The notes: generated by a model from the sequence alone, not told the origin. A stretch of 64,000 nt of DNA from Hofstenia miamia (GCA_004352715.1 SCFE01000081.1:587096-651095), one strand, 5' to 3'; positions 45,521-58,399 are shown, numbered from the stretch's first letter. Program-made: numbers and translations.

Positions 45521-45536
45521 ACACGCTTGTTCACAA

Positions 45537-45635
45537 CGTATGTAAACTTTCTTGAAAAATGATTTCCTTAGTGCGGAATCTGGCACAAGCATTCTGCTTG
45601 AAGCAGAATTGTAATTGTTTAGTGCTCTTAAAAAT
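45537..45635 (-). pseudogene. LINE C-terminal piece (block D, copy 1)
   Basis: Minus frame LNNYNSASSRMLVPDSALRK then SFFKKVYI. The YN.R..S..L.VP....... SF pattern precedes the WN.LP motif in many LINE proteins. Nearly identical to 49286-49378. Confidence 0.6.
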
Positions 45636-45639
45636 TCAA

Positions 45640-46776
45640 ATGTAAGGAATAATGTATTTTTGATACACATACTCATATATTTAATGCTCGTTTTACAGTA
45701 CAGTTTCTAAAGCTAGTAAAAAACTATTTCATAAGCCTTAGTATACATGTTTGTTTAAAAGTCTTTCATCATGACGACTGCAAAATTTAAAGAGAATACT
45801 TAAAATAATTCGAGAAATTATTCGTCTCACTAGCATCATGTAATTTACACTAATTGCTGCCATTTGTGAACACTTTGTACATATTATTGTTGTAATGAGA
45901 TGACAAGTTTGGCATGAAATGCTGGTGTTTGAAAGAACACTTTGAATGAATTATGGTTGAAGCACTAACAGAAGATAACATTGCGGAATTTAAAGGTAAC
46001 CTTTTGTTAGCTACCACAACTAATTGTTGCAACTAGTTTGTAAATAGCAGAAATTTGTTTCAGAGTTCTCAGCACCTTTTCCTACGACATTGCTGAAATT
46101 CTTAAATTAAAGTGCAATATTGAAATTGTGTGGTATTTGAAATTGTCAATGCAACATGCATATAGCCAAGACTAATATTTTAATCTATTCGAATATTGTC
46201 ATTTTTCAACTCATTTCTACATTAAACAAATTAATAAATTCAATTTCTAATCAAACAAATTGAACTAAAGTAGAACAAATTTCTAATAAAATGATATTGT
46301 AATAGATTTAAAACATATGACATTAGACTTACACTGTTTTCCAGCATGGAAACAGGGGTTGGGATTAATTTCCGACCGGGTGGTACTACAAAAAGGGGTG
46401 AAAACTTACCAAACCTTTTTGCAGTCCAAATTCTGTTGTAAGATATAAATTCTTAATCTTATCATGTAAAAAAACTAAACTGTGCCCACATCGGAGACCT
46501 TCAAACCTGGGAACTCCACTATTGTCTTCAAATTATAAATTAGTTATATCCATAATACATAAAAATTTGCACTTTATTACTATGATCAGTTTTTGATAAT
46601 TTTTCGCACCTGTGCCCAGAATAGCAATAAAATATTGGCAATGAAATAGCTTAACTTATAAAAGAAGGATAATAGAATTTGAATCAGTATCATACATCTG
46701 CAGTGGGAATCAGAGAGCAAGCTTAAAATATGAAATTTTCATTTGGCGCTATATCTTGATTATGGATATATAACAT
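45640..46776. other. No recognisable gene
   Basis: AT-rich, no supported feature. The open frame at 45850-46032 has no motif. Confidence 0.3.
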
Positions 46777-46784
46777 ATAAAAAG

Positions 46785-47438
46785 CAGGGTTGGTGTGCAA
46801 CAGAAAAAACACAACTGCACAAATATATATATAATAGATTATCGGCATGAGTTGCTGAGATGCGTGATTCATGAAATTGCATTCAGTCGAAGACGGCTAT
46901 ACGAAAAATTACTATAAGAAAAACTTGGCTCTAAGAAAACTTTATTTCTGCCCCTCAATTCATCCTATCCTTAAGCATGTGTAGAGCTCCCTCTGTAAGA
47001 AACACGGCGGTAAGAAAAACTCTGTTGTAAGAACCTTATATTTCCTCCCCCTCTTTGAAATCTTATATATTCTAGCACGCCTGTACTATGTAGGGCATAC
47101 AGAAGAATTTTGCGAGTAACCAAGTTTATAAATATCGTGAAAATTGGCTGAGAAAATTGCATTTTTGTGCCCAAAGATCGGGGCTTTTCTTTACAATTTT
47201 AGGTCAAAATGAATACGAGGGGGCGACTCATGTTTTGAGTGACTAGAGTATTGCTCTACCAGCAGTTGGTATTACTTTAAGGTGAAAACTGCTAATGTGC
47301 TGGAAACAGCGGCCCAAAATTATGTTTGTGCGGCTGTACAAGAATGGAGTTGTGCAGTCTATCGACCTCCTGCACAAATCTGCACAAGTGTGTAGATGCA
47401 CAGAATTTGCGCACTTGTGCAATTGCACACCAAACCTG
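46785..47438. mobile_element. Non-autonomous hAT element with perfect 8-bp target duplication
   Basis: Terminal repeats CAGGGTTGGTGTGCAA and, on the other strand, CAGGTTTGGTGTGCAA (15 of 16). ATAAAAAG stands immediately outside both ends (46777-46784 and 47439-47446), identical, with T2 and A7 as in hAT targets. 654 bp, no transposase. The open frames within (46971-47174, 47243-47428, minus) have no motif. The perfect target duplication suggests a fairly young insertion. Confidence 0.9.
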
Positions 47439-47446
47439 ATAAAAAG

Positions 47447-48034
47447 TGGCCTAAGTTAAGAGAGTAATTTACACTAGAGCCGGCTGAAAAATGATACCCT
47501 CGATGTTGTGCGCTGGGAAAACTCTTTATACTTTTGTAACAGGTTTAAACTTTGACCTTAATTCATGTCATTATGTTATTTATTTGATTTTTAAAACATA
47601 AATATACATCATTTCTAATTTATTTATTCATTTTTTGAAATATCATTGCATTCAAAATTATAAAAAATGACTACCCCGATTACGTAATATTGGTTGATAT
47701 TAAGCGTAGTTTTTTGTTTTCCTGTTAGAATAAATCTTTAACAATATAATTAGAAGTAATAAATAATCTGCTTCCTTCCATTTTTACTGCTCAAATAACT
47801 TTAGATTCTTTTCACATTTAATTTTCATTTTATACCTTAAGGCTAACCAAATTTAGTAATTCAAAAGGCTAAATTAAGTTATTCCAAATAATTTGGATGT
47901 ATTCTGACAAGGCGTAATCCTACATATTGTAATCCATATTATCAACAAGTTACCAATCCTCAAGTGACCAATAAGAATTGTTGTTAATAGAGGAAAATTG
48001 TTATAGTATATATTGCATTTCTTCTACGCTGGCC
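47447..48034. other. No recognisable gene
   Basis: AT-rich with no supported feature. Confidence 0.35.
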
Positions 48035-48300
48035 CAATGTATAACAGTAAAATGCAACCCCTTCAAAATCAGAGGGGCGATAGGGTTGAAATAAGTCTTT
48101 ATGTGAGCACACTAAAGAATTTAATGTCATTGACCTTAAACAGCTTCGGAGTTTCCAAAATATTTTTATGATTTTTTTTAGAAAATCATTTGAACACTAA
48201 TTTATCATGAATTAATACAAATATGCAAAATCAGAAGCGCCACAAAATAAGGAGTATATCCTTTTCATTTACGTTTTAAGGCCACGCTCGATCACGGCCC
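48035..48300. repeat. Duplicated block C, copy 2
   Basis: See copy 1 at 43223-43485. Here it is followed by unrelated sequence instead of block A. Confidence 0.85.
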
Positions 48301-49285
48301 CAATTGTGTTTGCCTTTGCTCCAAACCCTGTGCCATTCGCGCGCGCTACCTCTGACTTTGTGAATTGCACACTTCAATAGACTTGGAAGAACTATGTGGA
48401 TATATGGAAAAAGTTAAAGTTCGTAATTGCTTTCATGTGCTTTAAACCTTAGAATTACATGAAAGCTGCTTATGAAGAGCACTTAAATCATTTTTGAAAA
48501 ATCAGAATTTTCAAGTTCTTCTGCCAAAGTAATGCGTCAGTGCAAATTTCAACATTACGTTCGAGCACATTAATCAATAGATGTGTCCATGGCTTACGAT
48601 TTCTAAATTTTTTAAAAGATTTAAAGAACATTCTTTCAAAATGTGAAAAAATGGTTTTCATTTTTAAAAGACACCAGAGTTTCTAATTTTATATTAAGTT
48701 GGAATTTTCTTAAGATCTACATTGATTACTTAAAAAACATTACAACACAATAGAGAAATGACTCAACTTTCATTTACGTTCCAAATTCTGATTTGTTGCG
48801 AGCCTTATAGTGTCATGATCTCTGACTTTGCGCAGGGTGCTCCTTAATTGGGCTTGAGGAAAAATATTTAAGTTGAGGTTAGCTTACACTCCATGGGTTA
48901 GTTTTCAAATGAATCAGGTACTGAAATGCAGTTTTGTACAATTTTTTTAACATTTATGGGTGTACAATCACTAAAAATTTACAAATATCCTAAAAGGCCT
49001 GGAAAAAAGTGTTTGAAAATGTGGTAAAATGGTTTGTTCTTCTAAAAGCACAACAAGCTGTTTAAGGATAATCACTGCATGACAATCTTGAAATTTATTT
49101 TAGCTTTATGATGGAAATTTCTAATTTTATATTAAGTTTCCTTTTAATCTAGTTTAACTTTCATACTTAATGTTTCTTAAATATATTTCATTCTTCTAGG
49201 GATTAGCAACAAGTTTATAATTCAATTAAATATTGTGTAAAATATCCCTTCAAATATTGAAAACGAACAGGTTTTGCTCTGTAGG
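48301..49285. other. No recognisable gene
   Basis: Noncoding-looking sequence with a GC-richer patch at 48300-48365. Confidence 0.3.
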
Positions 49286-49378
49286 TATGTAAACTTTCTT
49301 GAAAAATGATTTCCTTAGTGCGGAATCTGGCACAAACATTATGCTTGAAGCAGAATTGTAATTGTTTAGTTCTCTTAA
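49286..49378 (-). pseudogene. LINE C-terminal piece (block D, copy 2)
   Basis: Reads LNNYNSASSIMFVPDSALRK then SFFKKVYI on the minus strand, with three or four base differences from 45537-45635. Confidence 0.6.
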
Positions 49379-49558
49379 GCTAAATTTGCACGTATTATTC
49401 GTATTGACAATCCCAAAACAGCAAATATATATTTGTAAATAATGACTAGAAATATTTAATTTTAAAATGATAATGACAAAAATCTTGATTTGCAGAAGTT
49501 TCAATGCTTAAATGTTGAAAAGAATTTTCAGTTTTCTTTTGTTTTTTCTACTGAAAAT

Positions 49559-49655
49559 TTGAGTTTGCTGCCAATAAATTTTACTTGATTAAAATGAATT
49601 TCTAATATAATAATCAGTAAGTTATTTTTGAAAAGTACAATAATTATAAGAGTCA
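49559..49655. repeat. Fragment of block B (copy 3)
   Basis: GAGTTTGCTGCCAATAAATT to AAAGTACAATAATTATAAGA matches the low-coordinate ends of the copies at 44254 and 50005, with a shorter AAT tract. Confidence 0.85.
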
Positions 49656-49801
49656 GAGCAAATTTATTGCGCATTATATGTATTAAATATCTACAAACTA
49701 ACACATGACAAAAGAAAATAAACATGAACAAATTACTACAAATTAATATGTACAATATATAATAATATAGTCAATGTTTGAGTGGATGTTTGTGTAGGTG
49801 C

Positions 49802-49993
49802 TCAATGTTGAATGTATGTTTCAAATGCATGAAGTGTATTACCGTCCCCTAATGTATACTGTTTTATTAGAAGAAATTGTTTCAATTTTTTTCTAAACTT
49901 TTTATAGTTTTTTTCTATTCGCGTTTCATAATCTAAATTATTCCACAATTTAATTGATATGTGATGGAAGCCATTATAATTTTTATCTAAACT
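49802..49993 (-). pseudogene. LINE ORF2 C-terminus (different family)
   Basis: Minus frame open from the N-run to TGA at 49802: HISIKLWNNLDYETRIEK, then KFRKKLKQFLL. This is the SI.LWN.L...IR....FK..LK..LL ending of a LINE protein. Its wording differs from block B, so it is another family. Confidence 0.7.
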
Positions 49994-50004
49994 NNNNNNN
50001 NNNN
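49994..50004. other. Assembly gap (11 N)
   Basis: N-run immediately before block B copy 2. Confidence 0.98.
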
Positions 50005-50970
50005 GAGTTTGCTGCCAATAAATTTTACTTGATTAAAATGAATTTCTAATATAATAATCAATAAGTTATTTTTGAAAAGTACAATAATAATAATAATAAT
50101 AATAATAATAAGAGTAAAAGCAATATATTTGCTAAAAAGTTTACAAACAACAATGTTTGCAAGCACTTTATTAGAATCATTGCTTCAACAGAAAACAAAA
50201 ATCTATATAAACTACAAAATAAACTAAACAAAGTTTTCAAATGCATGCATTTTTTAGATGATCCTATAAATTTCTGTTGACTTAACAGCTTATGTTTTAA
50301 ATTACGCTTAAATGTGTTAATATCTATTGAAAATCTAACGTCCTTATCCACTTTATTCTAGCAATCTGCAGTGTTATATATAAATGAGTTTTCCCAATAT
50401 TTTGATTTATTAAGAATACTTATTACACATTTAAAATTCCTTGGGTTATATGCAATATAGTAAGTGATATACTTAATGCAGTGGGCATTTTGATTACATG
50501 CTTAAACATCAGAGCTAAACTACCATACTTGATAAAGGACTTTGGTTACAAGTTTCTTGTTTTTGATATTAATAAAGTCCAAATTGCTCTGTTGATTTTA
50601 ACATCTATACATTCATGCTGGAATACAAGCATACAAGCATACATGAATTGGCTGCTTGCAAGTGCATTTATCAATTGGATGTTTTTAGTAATATTCCTTA
50701 ATTAATGAGTGTATGAACTGCCGATGTTCATCGTTCTCAACTTACTTGAAGTTGATTCATGAAAATTTAGCTGTTTAATTCAACACCTAGATATTTCATT
50801 GTTTTTTGCGGAATATTTGCAAGGTAAATTTCAATGTCAATTTTACTTGCTATTCCTTGAGATTCATTGGGTGCAACAATCATGAATAGTGCATTATTTA
50901 TATTTATTTTAAGATGGTTTTGTTTGAAATAATTGGAAAGATAATTGATGTTATATTCAATAATTTTTTT
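50005..50970 (-). pseudogene. LINE family F C-terminal region (block B, copy 2)
   Basis: Near-identical to 44254-45206 with a 12-bp insertion (around 50532) and scattered substitutions. The same RT C-terminal motifs are visible (FSIDINTFKRNLKHKLL; KYLGVELNS). Confidence 0.75.
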
Positions 50971-51718
50971 CAGCATTGTATTGGCTAGCATTCTTATAGC
51001 TGCATAATGATAGATCTCACAATCTCTAGCATGGTTTTGAGGTCATGTACACATAATGGTAAGGAGAAGTCTGAGGTGCCCCTAAAGGGTTTCTGGGGGA
51101 CTTCTCCCCCTCAACAGAGCACAGATGCTTCCATACCTCATGAAATAAATGTCTATAACAATAATAGTAAATTTATATTAAACATTTGTTCTACTCCATC
51201 TGCAGTGGTAAGCAATATTTGATATTGAATAATTGGAATTCAATTAATATTTTGAATACTTAGAAGAAAAATTACCAATGACTTACAATTATTTAAGGTT
51301 CACTAAAAACGGTCTCACGAACAATAACGGATGAGAATTTGACTGAAGCATATAATCAAGTCCATTTCGAGAATCATTGTTGTCCTGTCTTGTAAATTAA
51401 TACAGTATTGGCTGCTGCGAGTATACTGTACATTTTGGTGACCCAAAAATATATTATGCTTCCAACACCGAATTCACATTTTTGTATATTGAAGGCATAA
51501 CATTAACCTTTTTTTGCACCATTGTTATCTACTTTGAGACATCTGATATTGTGATGTTAAGCCTAAAGAAATTAACAATGGTCACAGTTTTTACATAAGG
51601 TATTTAATGCAGAACCAAATTTGCTCTTAGTGATTAAGATTACTGGCAACATTTAACTTACATTTTTGTAGAACAATTTCTTCTTAGTGCAAACAATGAA
51701 TTTCATTGGTAGGTCAAT
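50971..51718. repeat. Duplicated block A, copy 3
   Basis: Full-length counterpart of block A copy 1. It continues without a gap to 51857, where a single N joins it to copy 4. Confidence 0.9.
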
Positions 51719-51858
51719 AGAATGTGAAGCATTGCTGCACTGATTTTTAACAGGGACTGTGAATTTTTTATACTGCCATTTATACAACTATGTAAATTCA
51801 ACTGTGAATTTTTTTGCTTGAGTTTGGTTCTGGACCCCACCAATTTGACTTGTCAATN

Positions 51859-52135
51859 TTAGCACTATTGTTATTTTCTTTGAAACATCAGATATTGTGA
51901 TGTTAAGCCTAAAGAAATTAACAATGGTCACAGTTTTTACATAAGGTATTTAATGCAGAACCAAATTTGCTATTAGTGATTATGATTACTGGCAACATTT
52001 AACTTATATTTTTGTAGAACAATTTCTTCTTAGTGCAAACAATTCTATGAAGTGTGAAATGAATTTCATTGGTAGGTCAATAGGGTGTGAAGCATTGCTG
52101 CACTGATTTTTAACTGGGACTGTGAATTTTAATAA
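51859..52135. repeat. Duplicated block A, copy 4 (3' part)
   Basis: After the N at 51858, repeats 51512-51765 (GATATTGTGATGTTAAGCCT onwards) with small differences, including an extra TTCTATGAAGTGTGAAA near 52044. Confidence 0.85.
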
Positions 52136-52399
52136 ACAAGATCGAAAGGAATGTTACTTATTAGAAACTAGGAATTTTCCTATTTAGAAAATCCCTATAA
52201 TGCTTCACCACATATTTAATAGTTGTGAACATCCTATGTTACGCTATTATATTTCAGACCTCTCTTGAAAGTTCTGAGAAATGAAATCTTTATTATATGT
52301 ACCTGCTTAGGTTATCACATAGGTTATATGCATTAATCTGCACATGAATCCCATCACACTTTTTCTTTAAATTAATATATATATACATATATATATATA

Positions 52400-53030
52400 A
52401 ATAAATAAATAAACTTTTATTTAGAAATGGATAAACATCTATTTCAGGAATTAATCAAACACTAAACATTAAAGCATCTTAATATCAAATTAGGAAAAAT
52501 TTTGAGTTCATGTTCTAATAAAGTCTTATTTACACAATGAGGACGGGAACAAATTCTAAAATGTCATGAATAAAGTGATTTTTGTCACGAAGAATTTTTC
52601 TATAAAGATTGGTGTCCGATGATTTAATGATATCCTGTATAGGAATAAAGGACGTTATAAGTCCCAGACGAATGACCTTCATTTGAATATTATCAAGTCA
52701 CTGTAAAACTGTTTTTGAATCTCCTCCCCAAACAGGACAACAATACATCATTTAAGAAACTACCAAAGATTTATATAATAAATTTAGTTCCCTAGGGTTG
52801 AAACCTAGTCTCTTTTATTTAAGTAGTATAAATATATTTTACTTGTAGGTTTCTTAGCAATGGAATGTACATGAGGCTCAAAACTAGGTTTGCTGTCAAA
52901 CAACACAATCCAAAATTGTAGCTTCAGTACAGCATTTAATATCATCAAGAAGAGGTTCCGGACTACGACCAAAATTCAGAAGCAATTCTGAAGTCTTCAT
53001 GCGATCTAGAAACAGATTTTTACTATTGAA
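52400..53030 (-). pseudogene. LINE 3' fragment with (TTTA)n tail
   Basis: Minus frames give TSELLLNFGRSPEPLLDDIK, then a VDSKPSFEPHVHSIAKK-type stretch, then ELNLLYKSLVVS, MMYCCPVWGGDS and LDNIQMKVIRLGLITSF. This is the standard order of the RT thumb and C-terminal region (YCCPVWG; IQ...R). It ends DKNHFIHDILEFVP. A (TTTA)n tract at 52396-52416 is a plausible 3' tail. Several frame breaks. Confidence 0.7.
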
Positions 53031-53039
53031 ATATGNTAT

Positions 53040-53471
53040 ATATATATACATTTCATGCTCTAAGATTTTTTGTTAAAAGGTGTTTTTTGGGTGTCTCACA
53101 TTTGTGGTGTTTCTTATATATTTAATAAGGAATATAATAACATATACATGTAGCTAGTATTGTTTGCTGGTGGCCGATATTATTGAAATGCTCTTCATTC
53201 CAGAGTACTTTTTGAAATGTAGCGGGTGATTCATTTCAGCTTAAATGAATAAATAGCAAATGTTCGTTAGCTGATAGATTTATTGAAACTTTTTATGATA
53301 TGGTGTGAAAAAATCTGATTAAAATCTCAGGGAAGGAATATGATCCAATTTCGTCGGTAAACTGAGCAATTGCAAGTAAGTATGAGTAAAAGTCAGCAAT
53401 CTTTGTAACATTTCTTTAGAATTCATTTTATATAACCCATTACTATACATGCATTGTCTTCATTATATCAG
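53040..53471. other. Upstream region of calmodulin-like gene
   Basis: Begins with a short TA tract after the N at 53036. It holds a good donor-like site (GCAA|GTAAGT at 53376), but no in-frame ATG exon that splices to 53472 in the required phase 0 was found. Confidence 0.35.
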
Positions 53472-53634
53472 CAATACGCTGAAGTGAAATATTTAGCTGC
53501 CTTTGAGTCCTTCAGTAAAAATGGCGAGCATCACATAACAATAGCAGATTTGCTTCAATTTCTAAAATCAATGGGACAAAACATTACAGAAAACGAAGTT
53601 AAGGACATTCTCAAGGCATTCAAGAAAGGATCAA
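53472..53634 (+). CDS. Calmodulin-like gene, EF-hand 1 exon
   Basis: The acceptor TATATCAG ends at 53471 and the donor TCAA|GTATGC at 53634. Phase 0 entry, one base left over (163 nt). It reads YAEVKYLAAFESFSKNGEHH, then ITIADLLQFLKSMGQN and ITENEVKDIL. This aligns with the first EF-hand and linker of calmodulin (EFKEAFSLFDKDG...; SLGQNPTEAEL). The loop has S, N, E, H and D at ligand positions, so Ca2+ binding is doubtful. The exon with the start codon was not identified; only a few N-terminal residues should be missing. The exon reads on past its donor for about 50 codons by chance. Confidence 0.85.
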
Positions 53635-53931
53635 GTATGCTTAGAAGAGTTACTGATTACCTATACTTAAATTTATTCTATTGTGACACTAATTATTACA
53701 TGGTTGCAGGCATTTACTATTTATGTGTTTCCCTATCTTGTGTGTACTTCATGACAGAACCTTTTCAACTAAAATATTATTATTAATTTATAATTAGGTT
53801 AGATAATATAATTCAAATTTTAATGACCTTAGCTATCAGCAAAACTGGAAATGTTCATACTAGTCAATGAAGTCAAAAAAATAGTTTTCTTCAGAATTTT
53901 TTCATTTGAAAATGAATATTCTCACTTTTAG

Positions 53932-54076
53932 AATCGGACAGAATTGAGTTTACTGATTTTCTTCATTTAATGGCGAATTCAGTGATGGCAATTGAAACTC
54001 AAGAGGAAGAGCTGCGCTTTGCATTCGAAGTCTTTGATAGAAATTCTACTGGTTACATTACACACAACGATCTAAA
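53932..54076 (+). CDS. Calmodulin-like gene, EF-hand 2 end and EF-hand 3 exon
   Basis: The acceptor CTCACTTTTAG ends at 53931 and the donor CTAAA|GTAGTT lies at 54076/54077. It takes the one-base overhang from the previous exon. It reads SDRIEFTDFLHLMANSV (end of EF2, whose loop has lost most ligands). It continues with EEELRFAFEVFDRNSTGYIT, where EF3 has D, N, T, G, I and D, a plausible Ca2+ site with Asp at position 12. Homology to calmodulin is clear (REAFRVFDKDGNGYIS). The intron before it is 297 bp. Confidence 0.85.
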
Positions 54077-55344
54077 GTAGTTCCTTAGTATTAATAATAT
54101 AAATAATGATTGAAACGATGATTTTAGATTCCGAGTTTCATACTTCCTATAGAGCATTTCATTTTTGCAAATTCGCACAATATTCAAAATCATAGTTTCG
54201 TAATAATATTGCGCTTGCCGTGGGGTGCCGCTTTTCTACCCTCAGCAGCCCACAATACAAGATCTATCTACAAATATACACCACAAGCCCCACAAATTTA
54301 GTGTTAATTGGCATTTTTAAAGCAAAAATTCGCAAAATTTCGCAAAATCAAATTTCAAAAACCTAAAAATCATATTTATGCAAATAAAAAATGATTTTGC
54401 ATGCACAGAACCTTTTACCCATTATAATTAAAATGTAATTTTTTTGTTTGGTATTGCTTCTGAAGATTTAGCATTGTGAACACATAAAAACACTAAAATA
54501 CATGTGAATTCTTACTCTATCTTGTACATAGCATAGAATATGCATTTATTAGGTAAACCAATTATGCGAGAAATGATATAGGAAAATTTTGAAGTAACTT
54601 CAATTCCTCCAATGTGATTTTTTATCTTAATTGGCTTAGCAATAAAAGTTGTATTATTTGCGAGGGGATTTAGGATGAAAATAAGTTATCTGGCTCACTC
54701 AAAATCCTATTTTGGAATATACACTTAATCAAGATATGCATTTCCTGAAAAACATTATTTCTGCTACTTCCTTTCAATATTTAAAAATAATTAATTTTTT
54801 TCACTATATGCATATGAATAATGTGAAAATTCTAAAATTAATATTGGCTTTCAAAATATTGAGTGAATGTGATATCGTATCTCTATTCTAATGCGCAAAA
54901 TCAAGAATGAATATTTTCTGAAATTGTCTCAAAGAATGTGCATTGTTAAAGCTAATCCACAACACTGCCATGTGCTGCATTTGCAATGTAATAAAGAGGG
55001 AAATACATAGAAAAGAGAAGACGCTTGCACGTAAACAGCGTTAGTGTACGTCATAAAACATAAAACATATACATTTATATTTACATTCAGTAAAATAGTA
55101 TCCCAAATTTGGATAATGCTATATGATTGTTTAAATAAAATCAATATACTTCTTTCTCAAAAGTTATCTTTATCAATCAAAGCAGAATTTGCTATTAAAG
55201 CAAATTTTGAGCATTTTTAATCTATACCTATTCAGCCATTACTTCTTCCCCCACAAATCAAAATTTCTCCTGGATTTATATACATTTATTACATATTAGC
55301 AATGTTATTTGCTATATATTAGATAATAGAATTATTTACCGAGG

Positions 55345-55551
55345 ATGGCCTATTGTTTAACTTGCTCTTCAAGTCGTGATGATAGCTCTTGTATGCAATG
55401 CATTAAATGCAAGATAGATCATGTTCATAATTCATGCATTGGCTTAAACGACAATCGTATTCAGGCTGGCTCATTGCTATGGATATGCACCGATTACTCC
55501 AAGAACTCAGTACCCTTAATTAATGATGACATAAACAAGCGTTTTGACTAA
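55345..55551 (+). pseudogene. PHD-finger-like ORF1 start of LINE G
   Basis: 68 codons from ATG. It has CLTC, then CMQCIKCKIDHVHNSC and finally LLWICTDYS. This follows the C-x2-C, C-x2-C, H..C, W-x-C order of PHD/RING-type fingers found in ORF1 of some CR1-like LINEs. The final Cys of the WxCxxC end is replaced (WICTDYS). The frame stops at 55551 and continues in decayed form. Confidence 0.6.
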
Positions 55552-57095
55552 CTTGAAACGAAATTTGCAAAGCTGGAAAAAGCTGTTTTGGATCAGGAAA
55601 ATACCAAACTCAGTTCAGTTAAGTCTACTGCTTCGTACGTGAACATCTTGCGACAACGCTGTGACAGCAGTGCTGATGGAAATAGCTCTAGCAAGAGACG
55701 ATCTAAATCAGAACACACTATCTACCCATCGAAGCGTAACCTCCATAAACCCGAATGCTAATAAGAACTCAGATCGATTGTTGGTTGTAGTCACCAAATT
55801 ACGACATCTCTTCGAACAGCAGAGCGACGACTGACACTACTTTGTTGGCCGATTTGATAAATCCGTAAATGAATCGGATCTCTTTGATTACTGAACGAAG
55901 GGCGGTGTCACTCCACACCTCTTTACATGCCACACTTGTTATTAAGCCTGATTCGCATTTTAAAGGATTTCACCTCGTAGCTGACGCCACATTAAGCAGT
56001 GCATTGGAAGATCCTAATTTTTGGCCACATTGTACTTTAATAAAACAATACTTCTTAAATGATGAAGCCAACTCGCTATCAAAATCCATCTGACTATGCA
56101 AAAATAGTGTAAACGTGAGGGCCGCGGAACCGTCCATAATGTGCTAGAATGCTCAATCAATAGTCAATAAATTCAAGGCGCTGGAAGCTTATGCGTCACT
56201 GCACTCACCTAGCATCATAGTGGTTACTGAAAGCTGGCTTACTGCCAATTATTGTTCTTCTGATTTTCACATAACATCGCACAATGCTCCAATAGTAGAA
56301 GTGGTAGAGTCTCCATATGGCAACACAATAAAACAGGAAACGCGAAACGTATTTCCAACATTCAAATCCTTGACATCGAGTGCATTTTCCTGAACCTAGA
56401 GATTTGCTTTTCTGCTGTCTTTATATACCACCTGGCCTTACCGCGAGTACTTACCAAACGGTTTTTACATGCTTGTTGAAAATATTGCCAATATGCTACT
56501 CGATTATACCGAACATGATGAGATCATTTGCGGCGACTTAACACTAGAAAGTCCGATGATTCTATATCTTAAATTCATGCAGTTGTCAGAACTAGCCCAG
56601 TCAAGGGAAACTAACAAAAACAAAAGCAAATGAAAGAAATGTATGAGAAAAACAAAATAAGCTGTTCTTCTATTTAAATTCTCATTACATAAAGCATTAC
56701 AAATGCATTTAAGATCTGCAAAGTGGTCAAATTTGACCGCTCAGGCTTTATAGTGTTAAACAAGGAAGTTACCCAATCGATTACAACTAGACATGGTAAA
56801 TCTCATCGATCAGCCAACGCATGGTTACAACATCCTCGACATTATTGCCGTTAGCACAGACTTAAGCGATGTATACAAGTGACACCGTTTATTAGTGGCA
56901 CTCGGCAAATCTAGACATAAGACCTGCTTCATTGAACTAAGTCAACAGTAAAAAAATTTCTCTTATCCTTGTCAATCATATGACTTTCGCAAATTTTATA
57001 TCGAGCATTACCTCAAGCAAATTAGCAAAGCCAATTTCAGTACGCTCTATCGCCTAGATACTGTAGATGAAAAGGTAGAAAAATTCCTGGACATC

Positions 57096-58399
57096 ATGTA
57101 CAAAGCACTTGATGAAATAACATGCAGAACTATCAAAATGAAATTTACTGATCCCGCTTACTTCACTCCCAAAGTTAAAGAAATCGCAATGAAAAGGCAA
57201 GACTCATTCAGTGTCAACCAAACTATGTTCAACAATTACACATCTAAGCTTACCAGTGAGATTATCAATGCTAAACAGAAGTTCTTCAAATCAAGTAGCA
57301 AATCAACACACAACTGTTGAGAAGCAGTAAACGAGCTTCTTAAATCCAAAAGAAACTCAGGGATAAACAGCATTGTCGTGTCTTTTCCTTCCAGCAGTGA
57401 CGCCATAGACAAGCTAGCTGAAAATTGTGAAGACATCACTGCACCTGACGCAATTCGAGTCAACGAATTATGTTTTGAATCTATTGTAGATGATGACTGG
57501 CTACCGCTCACCACCGAATACGAAGCCTTCTGTTCCTATCACACCTCAATGACAAAAAAGCGTCAGGCAACGGTGCCGTCCCTACTATACTTTATCGCAA
57601 TGCCGCCCACGTTTTAGCTGCTCCCATTGCTCATATGGTAAACTGCTCCATCTGGAATTGCACTGTTCCAATCTCCTGGAAAGTAGCTATTGTCAGTTTT
57701 CTACCCAAAAGCAGCCCTCCGAATATAAACGAGCTACTACCTCTATCGCTGCTGTCAGCTCCCTCTAAATACTTGAATATGTTATGCTCAATGATACGAG
57801 CACAGAACTATACTCACATATCTCTTCTAACCAGTTCGCCTATCGTTCAAGATCGTCCACCTGCGCAGCCCTCAATGTTCTCTTGAATAACATCACCGAA
57901 TTTCTAGACGATCCCGACACTTTTGGAGTTATCCTGCAATCATTCAATTTCAGCAAAGTGTTCGATACAATTGCACACAACAAATTACTCGCTAAACTTA
58001 GCAACCTAAACTTACACAAAGGGATTCGTCAAACTCATTTCTAATTACCAGTCAGATCGCAACTTCTGAATTAAGTTATGCCGTGGAGTTCCACAAAGGT
58101 CGCTTCTAGGACCTGTCCTATTCCTAAAATATGTGGAAGACCTCCAGTGCTCAATGCCTAGTAACAGCATGATGAAATATGCGGACGATACCTATGCCCT
58201 TACGCCGATCTGCCGCAATACCCGAGCACTCAAAACCAAGTATAACAATATTCGACGCTTTTGCTATGACAATGACGTCATTTTGAACAAATCTAAATGC
58301 AAGCAGGTGATTTTCGGAAACTATGATGACGTTATACCTGATGACATTTCCATAGTTAGTTCCTTAAAATGTCTGGGTGTAATAGTATCACGTGATTAA
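57096..58399 (+). pseudogene. Reverse transcriptase of LINE G
   Basis: Pieces in order: VPISWKVAIVSFLPKS (57665-57720), SSNQFAYRSRSSTCAALNV (57825-57880), SFNFSKVFDTIAHNKLLAKL (57945-58003), CRGVPQRSLLGPVLFLKYV (58080-58135), MMKYADDTYALT (YADD intact, 58171-58206) and SSLKCLGVIVSRD (58360-58399). At least five frame changes or stops. In the first catalytic region Val replaces Ala (KVFD). TRKASQRLYCFRTLKSCCDS follows in another frame near 58425. Confidence 0.85.

Noticed and set aside
53377-53410. MSKSQQSL as the calmodulin-like start exon
   Set aside because: No GT donor in the phase needed to reach CAA at 53472.
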